From Proteiniphilum sp. (GTDB lineage Bacteria; Bacteroidota; Bacteroidia; Bacteroidales; Dysgonomonadaceae), in contig JAISZV010000167.1 of assembly GCA_031284475.1 (NCBI GenBank), positions 1 through 6,392 of the forward strand: a stretch of DNA of 6,392 nt, in the 5' to 3' direction. The notes under the pieces were generated by a model that saw only the letters and a list, made by a program, of their open reading frames with translations, did not search any database and was not told the origin of the DNA. Shown one piece after another: positions 1 to 4,731 of this stretch (positions are counted from its first letter, which is position 1; every line of letters begins with the position of its first letter). The position numbers were made by a program, and so were the translations under genes.

Positions 1-143
1 TTCTTGTTTATAATTCCTCCAATACACACATTCTCCCCTTTCAAGAATCTCGGAGACCCGTCTTTTCCTATTATCAGACAACAATCGTCGCTCAATGATA
101 GATTCAAAATAGCATCTAAGCCTATTTTTTTCTTTTTGCCCAT
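1..143 (-). CDS. Start of a leftward gene of unknown function (partial, runs off the left edge)
   Basis: On the - strand an ATG at 143-141 opens a frame of 47 codons with no stop before the window edge. The product begins MGKKKKIGLDAILNLSLSDD and continues with an acidic turn, two adjacent cysteines, a hydrophobic LIIG stretch and a glycine-rich GGII segment. I do not recognise the family, and the visible part is not an obvious XRE-type repressor N-terminus. An in-frame stop lies about 20 bases upstream of the ATG, so the only other start is a TTG at 155-153. No clear ribosome binding site precedes it. It is divergent from the early operon and lies downstream of leftward TAnnTTTG sites at 258-299, the position where a temperate phage often keeps its lysogeny gene. 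That role is inference from position only. It could also be a host gene next to the element. Confidence 0.55.
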   Translation of the reverse strand, partial: MGKKKKIGLDAILNLSLSDDCCLIIGKDGSPRFLKGENVCIGGIINK

Positions 144-183
144 ATCATATATCAATACTAATCACCAATTTAGGTATAATTAA

Positions 184-198
184 CAAGAATAATTCTTG
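184..198. promoter_or_regulatory. Palindrome, candidate operator 1
   Basis: CAAGAAT-A-ATTCTTG is a perfect inverted repeat with 7-base arms and one central base, the usual shape of a site for a dimeric repressor. It lies just upstream of the -33 element of the rightward promoter. A related palindrome is centred 31 bases to the right, about three helical turns away. Confidence 0.5.
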
Positions 199-203
199 AA
201 ATA

Positions 204-236
204 CTTGCCGGTACAAAGAATTATTCTGTATCTTTG
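204..236 (+). promoter_or_regulatory. Rightward Bacteroidetes-type promoter for the early operon
   Basis: TATCTTTG at 229-236 matches the Bacteroidetes primary sigma -7 consensus TAnnTTTG exactly. A CTTG at 204-207 lies 21 bases upstream, in the place of the -33 element. Transcription would start near 240-245 and give a leader of roughly 95 bases before the ATG at 337. The palindrome centred on 222 lies between the two elements and the one centred on 191 just upstream, so both are well placed for repression. Confidence 0.6.
216..228. promoter_or_regulatory. Palindrome, candidate operator 2
   Basis: The core AGAAT-T-ATTCT (217-227) repeats the core of the palindrome at 184-198, with imperfect outer bases. 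It sits between the -33 and -7 elements of the rightward promoter, so a bound protein would block polymerase. The stretch 216-227 is also the exact reverse complement of 186-197, giving 12-base arms and an 18-base loop. A hairpin in the leftward leader RNA is therefore an alternative reading. Confidence 0.45.
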
Positions 237-241
237 TCCCC

Positions 242-273
242 GTAAAGATTTACACCGCAAAGGTAAATATTAC
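242..273. promoter_or_regulatory. Pair of short GTAA/TTAC palindromes at the start-site region
   Basis: GTAAA-GA-TTTAC (242-253) and GTAA-ATA-TTAC (263-273) are two similar short inverted repeats with centres about 20 bases apart, close to two helical turns. They lie at the predicted start sites of the two opposing promoters and touch the leftward -7 box. They could be sites for a second regulator, but short AT-rich palindromes arise easily by chance. Confidence 0.25.
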
Positions 274-288
274 GAAGACAAAAACAAA
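258..288 (-). promoter_or_regulatory. Leftward Bacteroidetes-type promoter
   Basis: Read on the - strand, TACCTTTG at 265-258 is an exact TAnnTTTG box, with TTTG at 288-285 as the -33 element and a 19-base spacer. Transcription would start near 250 and run left to the ATG at 143, giving a leader of about 107 bases. That leader contains the 186-227 inverted repeat. It faces the rightward promoter at 204-236. Confidence 0.55.
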
Positions 289-291
289 TAG

Positions 292-321
292 CAAATATAC
301 GTCATTTTTCGGAGTGACAAA
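292..321 (-). promoter_or_regulatory. Possible second leftward promoter
   Basis: TATATTTG on the - strand (299-292) also fits TAnnTTTG, with TTTG at 321-318 and an 18-base spacer. The region is A-rich on the + strand, so chance matches are more likely here and the -33 part falls in the A-tract around the ribosome binding site of the gene at 337. It is weaker evidence than the site at 258-288. Confidence 0.3.
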
Positions 322-336
322 AAAGGAGAAAAAAAT
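319..336 (+). promoter_or_regulatory. Strong ribosome binding site within A-tracts
   Basis: GGAG at 325-328 is flanked by six A's and seven A's and lies 8 bases before the ATG at 337. Bacteroidetes genes usually lack a Shine-Dalgarno sequence, so this one stands out. The same 16-base element with identical spacing recurs before the gene at 2301. Confidence 0.65.
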
Positions 337-654
337 ATGAAGACAAAAGATGCAATTTTCGCGATAGACAGAAGCCGGGTAATGAAAAAAGCCTGGGAGA
401 TGAAAAGGGGTAGAACGAAATACTTATATAAAACGTTCGGTGATGCGCTAAGAGCAGCCTGGTGCGACGAAAAGTTGAGCGTGAGTAGAATGAACGACCG
501 TTACGACCGGGAACATGGCAGAGGCCGCTATGCGGCTACGTCGGAAAGTAAGCCGGCGTCAAAGTCGGTTTCTTTGACTGAAAAGTACGGCCAGGGAATT
601 GGAGATTCACTTGTGGAGTACTACTCTCACAGTGGCAGATATACAGGCGATTAA
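337..654 (+). CDS. Small basic phage early protein of unknown function
   Basis: A protein of 105 residues, first in the rightward operon, with the strongest ribosome binding site of the window 8 bases before its ATG. The N-terminal part (about residues 12-42) has the pattern RSRVMKKAWEMKRG followed by TFGDALRAAW, two short amphipathic helices each ending in Ala-Trp. I know this pattern from small uncharacterised proteins of Bacteroidales phages and mobile elements, but no biochemical role can be named. The middle (50-80) is rich in Arg, Ser and Lys and probably flexible. The tail is Gly/Tyr-rich (YYSHSGRYTGD). Net charge looks clearly positive, so nucleic-acid binding is possible. There is no signal peptide or membrane segment. 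Existence of the gene is well supported; its function is unknown. Confidence 0.8.
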   Translation: MKTKDAIFAIDRSRVMKKAWEMKRGRTKYLYKTFGDALRAAWCDEKLSVSRMNDRYDREHGRGRYAATSESKPASKSVSLTEKYGQGIGDSLVEYYSHSGRYTGD

Positions 655-674
655 ATCAATCAAAAAAAGGCAAA

Positions 675-1067
675 ATGAAAAAAGGCAAACATTTGGACGG
701 GAAACACTTTGAACTTACAGATGAGTTCAAAACCGTCAACGGTATAAAACTGTATCGCATAAGGTGCACAAAGGCCATCTCCGGCGTAAACCCCGGCGAG
801 TTGGGAGGCTGGATTGAAAAGCCTGAAAACCTGTCCGGCAGCGCATGGGTTTCGGAAGATGCTCAGATTTTTGATGATGCGCAGGTTTTCGGTAATGCGC
901 GTGTCTCCGGAAGGGCGCGTATTCATGGAAGTGCATGGATTTTTGGCCATGCGCAGGTTTTCGACTGTGCGGAAATATTCGATGGGGCAATGGTTTCCGG
1001 CTACGCAAAAGTAAGATGGAACAAAAAAGTTTCCGGAAATACATGGATTTACGCAATGTTTTCATGA
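675..1067 (+). CDS. Hexapeptide-repeat left-handed beta-helix protein
   Basis: A protein of 130 residues. Residues 11-54 form an N-terminal cap (ELTDEFKTVNGIKLYRIR, then GELGGWIEKPENLS). Residues 55-114 contain ten consecutive hexapeptides of the form G/D-x-A-x-V/I-S/F/H, for example GSAWVS, EDAQIF, DDAQVF and GNARVS, followed by two degenerate ones to about 126. Twelve six-residue units make about four turns of a left-handed parallel beta-helix at 18 residues per turn. The cap-plus-hexapeptide design recalls YdcK-like and other phage proteins of the gNAxV type. No acyltransferase catalytic histidine is evident in the coils, so an enzyme is unlikely; a binding or assembly role is inference. 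The repeat is visible in the DNA too: the 15-base ATGCGCAGGTTTTCG occurs at 877 and again at 949. Start ATG 675 lies 20 bases after the previous stop. Confidence 0.85.
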   Translation: MKKGKHLDGKHFELTDEFKTVNGIKLYRIRCTKAISGVNPGELGGWIEKPENLSGSAWVSEDAQIFDDAQVFGNARVSGRARIHGSAWIFGHAQVFDCAEIFDGAMVSGYAKVRWNKKVSGNTWIYAMFS

Positions 1068-1085
1068 ATCTAAACAAATAAGGAA

Positions 1086-1364
1086 ATGAAAAAAAATCAA
1101 AGATACTACTCGTACACAGTCTATAAGAACGAGTTTCACCCACTTTTCATCGCCTTTTTAAAAGGCGTGGATAATGGAATGACGGAAAGTTGTAACACAA
1201 AATACAACTTTTTCCGCGAAGTCCTTCACGAATCCGGAACCCGGCTAACGCTGAATGTTACGGAAAACTCGGTACGGATAATCCAGGAGGCGATGTTTCG
1301 GAGTGCATCCTGGCTGGCAAAGGATATATGGGAAAATCAATCTACCCGGCATCCTGCCAACTAA
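1086..1364 (+). CDS. Hypothetical protein
   Basis: A protein of 92 residues that I do not recognise. It opens with an aromatic and basic stretch (MKKNQRYYSYTVYKNEF), has a short hydrophobic patch at 20-26 (LFIAFLK) too short for a membrane span, and a predicted helical C-terminal half with IIQEAMFRSASWLAKDIWEN. The start ATG 1086 is preceded directly by AAGGAA, too close to act as a normal ribosome binding site, which fits Bacteroidetes start usage. It lies 18 bases after the previous stop, in the same operon. Strong amino-acid bias and tight packing support a real gene. Function unknown. Confidence 0.7.
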   Translation: MKKNQRYYSYTVYKNEFHPLFIAFLKGVDNGMTESCNTKYNFFREVLHESGTRLTLNVTENSVRIIQEAMFRSASWLAKDIWENQSTRHPAN

Positions 1365-1401
1365 GAAACATAATACACATAATATAAATGATTTAACAAA
1401 A

Positions 1402-1656
1402 ATGGAAACGAAAACTATTACAAACGAAATGAAAGAAAAGGATACGGATTTCTCCTTTGAAAGAGGGTGGTATCAGTTGAAACAGAGAGATGTCAAGGAA
1501 GTCAGAGTAAAAATAATGTCTGCGTTGTGTATAACAACGCGGATGGCTTTTCTTGACCGGATGAAAGGGAAATACATCCCCAAAGTGACGGAAGCGAAGG
1601 CGATTGAAGGCATTTTCGCGGATTACGGAATCAAAGATGTTTGGGGGGCTGCATGA
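1402..1656 (+). CDS. Small regulator-like phage protein of unknown function
   Basis: The reading frame is open from 1303, but the start chosen is ATG 1402 (METKTITNEM), because 1303-1364 overlaps the previous gene and the context AACAAAAATGG is typical of starts here. This gives 84 residues. The core (about 22-82) reads RGWYQLKQRDVKEVRVKIM, then TRMAFLDRMKGK and a C-terminal IFADYGIKDVWG. I have seen this arrangement in small Bacteroidales phage proteins. The predicted helices around a basic loop and the ending YGIKDVWG are reminiscent of XRE-type helix-turn-helix folds, but I cannot assign the fold with certainty. The stop overlaps the next start by four bases (ATGA at 1653), so translation of the two is likely coupled. 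Confidence 0.7.
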   Translation: METKTITNEMKEKDTDFSFERGWYQLKQRDVKEVRVKIMSALCITTRMAFLDRMKGKYIPKVTEAKAIEGIFADYGIKDVWGAA

Positions 1657-2027
1657 TGACGGCGAATGCGGAAATGATATTGACCAGGCGCGAGGCGGAG
1701 GTGGCTGAACTGTTTGCGTGGGGTGCAAGCAAGAAGGAGGTGGCCGACCGGCTGTACATTTCACAGCGTACAGTTGAGAATCACTCCCGGAACATCTACA
1801 CGAAAACGGGCTGCGGGAAGGTGAATGAACTGTCGGCATGGTGGTTTTGCACTTGCTTCAATATTTCATTCGAGCTTTCACCAATGAAACGCCGCGCCGT
1901 AGCACTTTTTATGTTGCTTGTCGTGTTGCCAACCGTTTGGCGGGACAACTGTACAGATGTGTTCACGCGCAGGGCACGGGGCAGACGTGCGGAGGTTGAA
2001 TTTATATTGAACATGGAAGAGGTATGA
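1653..2027 (+). CDS. LuxR/GerE-type helix-turn-helix protein with a membrane segment
   Basis: A protein of 124 residues from ATG 1653, which overlaps the previous stop (ATGA). A TTG at 1641 would add four residues but is less likely. Residues 10-65 form a LuxR-type DNA-binding domain: LTRREAEVAELFAWGASKKE, then VADRLYISQRTVENHSRNIY with the recognition helix at 37-51 and the usual TVENH signature. No receiver or ligand domain is present. Residues 81-96 (RAVALFMLLVVLPTVW) are hydrophobic and flanked by basic residues, so they probably cross the membrane once. The tail (104-115) is Arg-rich and the end acidic. The layout suggests a one-component, membrane-tethered transcription regulator; this is inference. 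Its stop overlaps the start of the next, membrane-protein gene (ATGA at 2024), pointing to joint function. Confidence 0.85.
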   Translation: MMTANAEMILTRREAEVAELFAWGASKKEVADRLYISQRTVENHSRNIYTKTGCGKVNELSAWWFCTCFNISFELSPMKRRAVALFMLLVVLPTVWRDNCTDVFTRRARGRRAEVEFILNMEEV

Positions 2028-2245
2028 AAAAATCACAAAAAACAACTGGCATGAAAGGGATTTTGATTTTGTTTCACTGGTTTGTGTCCTTTTCCGTACT
2101 GCTGTGTGTCGGCAGCACGGAAGGACTGCCCCTGGCGGTGGTATTCGGGGCTATACTCTGGTTGTTTTCGGCAAGTATGCTGATGAACTATGCAGAAAGG
2201 CGCGGGTGGTTAAAAAAGTTGAATAAATATTTTAGGGACTTGTGA
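2024..2245 (+). CDS. Small two-helix inner-membrane protein
   Basis: A protein of 73 residues starting four bases inside the previous gene. It has a basic start (MKKSQKTTGMK), a first hydrophobic segment at 12-30, a short loop STEGLP, a second hydrophobic segment at about 35-56, and a basic tail (ERRGWLKKLNKYF). By the positive-inside rule both ends should be cytoplasmic, giving a hairpin in the inner membrane. I do not recognise a family with known function. Small size and hairpin topology are compatible with a holin, but the early-operon position and coupling to a DNA-binding protein with a membrane segment make a partner or signalling role at least as likely. Both are inference. Confidence 0.75.
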   Translation: MKKSQKTTGMKGILILFHWFVSFSVLLCVGSTEGLPLAVVFGAILWLFSASMLMNYAERRGWLKKLNKYFRDL

Positions 2246-2281
2246 TTGAAATAAATGAAACGGGTAGCTGAACGCCACTCG

Positions 2282-2300
2282 AAAAAAAGGAGAAAAAATA
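2282..2300 (+). promoter_or_regulatory. Second copy of the A-tract ribosome binding site
   Basis: GGAG at 2289-2292 between A-tracts, 8 bases before ATG 2301, repeats the element before the gene at 337 (same 16 bases, same spacing). The preceding 55-base gap is the longest between genes inside the operon up to here. I see no TAnnTTTG promoter in it, so this gene is probably read from the operon transcript but translated independently and strongly. Confidence 0.6.
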
Positions 2301-3074
2301 ATGGAAACATTAGTAAGAGAAATTCATTCGGCGTTTGATAATGCGTCGGATACGCTGGCCGGGAAGTCGGCGAGTGTGCTGGCGAATAACGCCGGCGCAA
2401 TAGAAGCGTTCATGAAAAAGGCGGAACGCCTGAAAGCGTTGGGATTCACAAATTGCGCAGATGTAAAAAAGGCGGAGCAGCTTATGAAAGAACTGGAAGT
2501 GTACAAAACCGCATCGGCCTACAGGCAAAAATATCCCTTCCTTAAATTCGTTACGAGGGAGCAACTGGACATCCTTTGCGGTAAATACAGACTTGTCTAT
2601 GCCCAGGTAGAACACTATACGGGAAGTATTCCTTTAAAAAAACAGGAAGATATTGATTACTGGATTGACAAAATTGACCCGGACGATATACAGGTTTATA
2701 CATTCAAGTATACTCTTACATATATGTATAATCATACAGAATGTACATATGAATGTACTCACACTACCAATAACCCCGAACCATTAGATCCTTATGATGT
2801 CAGAAGTTATGCCGAAAAAAGAGGTGTGCTTATAGATTATCGGTTAGGCATGGAAACCGAAGTCCTTTCTTCCAGTGATCTCATAATAGCTGCCCCGCAA
2901 TCTCAATTCACGGGACTGGAAAAGATGGAAAGAAAAGGATTCGGCTTCTTTGCGCGAAAAATAGAAATCCCCGACCCCATTGTGTTGCAGCCTGTAAAAG
3001 GGGGCTATCTGGTACTCGCCAAGTGGGGAGAGGGAGCGGACGATGAGTTGTTGATGATTCCTGAAATGAATTAA
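2301..3074 (+). CDS. Large phage early protein of unknown function
   Basis: A protein of 257 residues with a strong ribosome binding site 8 bases before its ATG. Residues 1-70 are mainly helical (METLVREIHSAFDNASD, then an Ala/Lys-rich stretch). Residues 75-130 form a mixed region with an acidic linker (IDYWIDKIDPDD). Residues 133-156 are unusually rich in Tyr, Thr and Cys, contain the tandem ECTY-ECTH, and are encoded by a very AT-rich stretch. The C-terminal part (193-257) is compact, with DLIIAAPQSQF, KGFGFFARKIEIPDPIVLQP and a final GGYLVLAKWGEGADDEL. I recall similar C-terminal wording in uncharacterised Bacteroidales prophage proteins but know no function. There is no signal peptide, membrane segment or recognised catalytic motif. 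High expression is suggested by the ribosome binding site. Confidence 0.75.
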   Translation: METLVREIHSAFDNASDTLAGKSASVLANNAGAIEAFMKKAERLKALGFTNCADVKKAEQLMKELEVYKTASAYRQKYPFLKFVTREQLDILCGKYRLVYAQVEHYTGSIPLKKQEDIDYWIDKIDPDDIQVYTFKYTLTYMYNHTECTYECTHTTNNPEPLDPYDVRSYAEKRGVLIDYRLGMETEVLSSSDLIIAAPQSQFTGLEKMERKGFGFFARKIEIPDPIVLQPVKGGYLVLAKWGEGADDELLMIPEMN

Positions 3075-3092
3075 ATATCTAAAAGACTTGTG

Positions 3093-3431
3093 ATGGGACT
3101 TGAATATTACTTGACGGAGAAGGATATGAGCGGCCTTCTTGAAAGAGCGGTGGAGATTGGCGTTGGTAAGGGTCTGGAGTATGCCGGTACCGTATCGCGG
3201 TATATCAGCCAGAATGAGGCATACAGGCGCTTCCGCAAAAGCCGTGTGCGGAACTGGGTCAAAGACGGGATGATTAAGGGCAAACCGAACGGGAACGGCA
3301 AAACGAGTACGGTATACTATGAGTTTGCCAGGCTGCTGGAGCTTGACGCATCGGATAAAATAGTTATCCGCAAGGCTTACATCCCGGATAAAGAGGACAA
3401 ACGGCAAACTGCAAATAAAGCATCAAACTAA
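3093..3431 (+). CDS. Winged-helix/excisionase-like DNA-binding protein
   Basis: A protein of 112 residues from ATG 3093; a GTG directly before it would add one residue. Residues 38-84 carry the DNA-binding pattern: ISQNEAYRRF, RKSRVRNWVKDGMIKGK, then a Gly/Asn turn and TSTVYYEFARLLEL. A helix, a basic recognition helix ending in W-V-x-D-G, a beta wing with Lys and Gly and a final Tyr-rich strand are the marks of MerR/Xis-like winged helices. The first 37 residues form a helical extension with AVEIGVGKGLEYAG. The tail is charged and probably disordered. Likely roles are transcription control or an excisionase-like architectural role. No integrase is visible in this window, so the second cannot be tested here. 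Confidence 0.75.
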   Translation: MGLEYYLTEKDMSGLLERAVEIGVGKGLEYAGTVSRYISQNEAYRRFRKSRVRNWVKDGMIKGKPNGNGKTSTVYYEFARLLELDASDKIVIRKAYIPDKEDKRQTANKASN

Positions 3432-3436
3432 AAGAT

Positions 3437-3655
3437 ATGGAAGATAAAATAACAGCACTTCAAAACGAAGTCGATTACTGGAGAAAAAAATATGCCGAGT
3501 TTCTTAACCAAACTGTTGACATGCAGGATGAACTGTGCAGGAGAATAAACAGACTGTTCAGGGAAAGAGATGAGGCGTACATGGAAATTTTGAAACTAAA
3601 AGGGCAGCACGAAGAAACTGCCGGCTGCAAAGTGCTGCCTCTTAGAAAATATTAA
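3437..3655 (+). CDS. Short coiled-coil protein
   Basis: A protein of 72 residues, starting 5 bases after the previous stop. Residues 3-58 are almost wholly helical and charged, with heptad spacing of Ile, Leu, Val, Tyr and Phe (MEDKITALQNEVDYWRKKYA, later RRINRLFRERDEAYMEILKL), so a coiled coil is likely. The last 14 residues carry one cysteine and a basic end. There is no recognised domain. Being adjacent to the winged-helix gene it might be a partner or oligomerisation factor, but nothing in the sequence shows this. Confidence 0.7.
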   Translation: MEDKITALQNEVDYWRKKYAEFLNQTVDMQDELCRRINRLFRERDEAYMEILKLKGQHEETAGCKVLPLRKY

Positions 3656-3682
3656 AACAACATAAACCAAATAAAAAATGAT

Positions 3683-4195
3683 ATGGAAAATAAAGTAGAA
3701 AAACAGGTAAATTATTACGAAAATGTAAAACTGTTATTCGGGTTGGGAGCGTCCGAATTAAACTTCAATTTTCTTGGGACTTACTATGATTTCCCAAGAA
3801 TCAACTCGGTCGCAATAACGGATATACTGAAAAAAATGTGGGAGTTTGATTATCAGACAGACGGCATAAAGGAATTTTTCCTTTCTATTTCGCCTGTTAT
3901 AGAACTCGACAAAGGGGCTGAACTGTATGATGATTTCAAAAATGATGCAAGAAACCGGAAGGGCGAATATACTCCCGACGACCAAACCGCATTAAAGTTG
4001 CACACGTTACTTACACGCATCATTAAACAAATTGATTCTCTGGAAAATGGCATTTACACTTTTATTTCCGAGGTGGGTACCGCACTCACTTTTGTGGAAG
4101 ATAAGAGAGCGGCAAACGATATGACAACTGCCGCGCTTTGCTGCATTTCCATTTACATTGCTTTTGAACGTAATAAACAGATAAACAGGAAGTAA
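3683..4195 (+). CDS. Hypothetical protein
   Basis: A protein of 170 residues that I do not recognise. It starts at ATG 3683 after a 27-base A-rich gap; an ATG at 3678 is out of frame and closes quickly. The first part is helical (MENKVEKQVNYYENVKLLFG), followed by an aromatic-rich region (ELNFNFLGTYYDFPRI), an acidic middle (ELDKGAELYDDFKND) and a helical C-terminal half with ALKLHTLLTRIIKQIDSLEN. The hydrophobic segment at 149-161 (TAALCCISIYIAF) is short and more likely a buried helix than a membrane span. Together with the next gene, which starts one base after its stop, it may form a two-gene unit. Confidence 0.75.
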   Translation: MENKVEKQVNYYENVKLLFGLGASELNFNFLGTYYDFPRINSVAITDILKKMWEFDYQTDGIKEFFLSISPVIELDKGAELYDDFKNDARNRKGEYTPDDQTALKLHTLLTRIIKQIDSLENGIYTFISEVGTALTFVEDKRAANDMTTAALCCISIYIAFERNKQINRK

Positions 4196-4196
4196 T

Positions 4197-4451
4197 ATGG
4201 AAACGAACAGACAGGACATTAAACAAAAGCAATACGATTTCTCGGAGTTTAACGAGTTTTTTAACGATATAATTTGGCCATACGATTTTGTGGATTACTT
4301 GCACGAGATACGTGCTTCTTACCTCCAGATGTCTCTTTGCACTTCGTTAAGTTACATTGCTGATAACCGGAAAATATTACCTCCGGAGGAAATAGATAAT
4401 CACATCTTTTATCTTACCCAATTAATCAAACTTGTAAAAACATTAAAGTAA
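4197..4451 (+). CDS. Hypothetical acidic protein
   Basis: A protein of 84 residues, starting one base after the stop of the 3683 gene. It is rich in Phe, Tyr, Asp and Glu in the first half (YDFSEFNEFFNDIIWPYDFV) and helical afterwards (YLHEIRASYLQMSLCTSLSY; FYLTQLIKLVKTLK). No known motif is seen. Its stop shares its last base with the next start (TAATG at 4449-4453), so translation continues closely into the AntA-like gene. Small, acidic and aromatic early phage proteins sometimes act by binding host proteins or mimicking DNA; that is only a possibility here. Confidence 0.7.
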   Translation: METNRQDIKQKQYDFSEFNEFFNDIIWPYDFVDYLHEIRASYLQMSLCTSLSYIADNRKILPPEEIDNHIFYLTQLIKLVKTLK

Positions 4452-4729
4452 TGGGAACACTGACAACAATCAAAGACGAAAACAAACTGCTTGTTGCCGC
4501 CAGTGACCTTTTTGCGGCGATGGGAAAGAAACAGGCCTCCGGCGACCGGAAGGATGCACAGGATTCATTCCGCAGCTGGCTGGCAGACCGGATTACGAGC
4601 TTTGATATGGAGGAAGGCTTCGACTTCTTCATCTATCTCAATGCCGCGAGCATACGCGAGATGCTCAAGTATGAGTCTGCGCCGGCAGAGGTGAAAACGT
4701 TTTTCGACAATTACGAACAATACGCATAG
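4451..4729 (+). CDS. Minimal AntA-like antirepressor-type protein
   Basis: A protein of 92 residues. Residues 14-60 follow the order of the AntA/AntB N-terminal domain: LVAASDLFAAMGKK, a short loop, then FRSWLADRITSF and EEGFDFF. Compare the family pattern of a short helix ending in a Leu-Gly turn, F-x-x-W-I/L-x-x-R-I and a closing G-x-D-F. The known family usually adds a C-terminal domain; here only about 30 residues follow, with AASIREMLKYESAPAEVKTF. So it is either a stand-alone domain or a shortened antirepressor. It starts on the last base of the previous stop and ends 2 bases before the next gene. Family assignment is by motif only and moderately sure. Confidence 0.65.
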   Translation: MGTLTTIKDENKLLVAASDLFAAMGKKQASGDRKDAQDSFRSWLADRITSFDMEEGFDFFIYLNAASIREMLKYESAPAEVKTFFDNYEQYA

Positions 4730-4731
4730 CC

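Larger units (their letters stand above)
144..336. promoter_or_regulatory. Non-coding switch region between divergent genes
   Basis: This AT-rich stretch has no credible gene. It separates the leftward gene from the rightward operon and holds a rightward promoter-like site, two leftward ones and several short palindromes, listed separately. The best rightward and leftward promoters point towards each other, so both transcripts would cross the opposing promoter. This layout is known from P2-type phage switches. Its use here is inferred from sequence only. Confidence 0.6.

Noticed and set aside
175..180. TATAAT, an E. coli-type -10 box on the + strand
   Set aside because: The rest of the window suggests a Bacteroidales host, whose main sigma factor uses TAnnTTTG. 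No matching TTGACA element lies at the right distance, and a chance match is expected in AT-rich DNA.
736..1143. Long - strand open frame opposite the hexapeptide-repeat gene
   Set aside because: Its repetitive composition mirrors the repeat DNA on the other strand. The + strand product has a clear structural pattern, this one has none.
1303..1401. Upstream extension of the 1402 gene
   Set aside because: It would overlap the end of the 1086 gene by about 60 bases, and the added residues look like out-of-frame reading of that gene and an AT-rich spacer.
1393..1839. - strand open frame of 148 codons across the 1402/1653 junction
   Set aside because: It is antisense to the recognisable LuxR-type domain and has low-complexity Pro/Ser/Phe composition typical of shadow frames.
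2255..2338. A 27-codon basic frame (MKRVAERHSKKRRKNNG...) overlapping the start of the 2301 gene
   Set aside because: Its Lys/Arg richness comes from reading the A-tract ribosome binding site, and it overlaps the well-supported gene. There is no separate start signal.
2237..3094. Ten-base repeat GACTTGTGAT at 2237-2246 and 3085-3094, both at gene junctions
   Set aside because: Only two copies, used differently (a stop codon in one, a possible GTG start in the other). It is too short to separate from chance.
2844..3407. Long - strand open frame of 187 codons
   Set aside because: It lies antisense to two well-supported + strand genes (2301 and 3093), has no promoter or start context, and its predicted protein has no coherent domain pattern.
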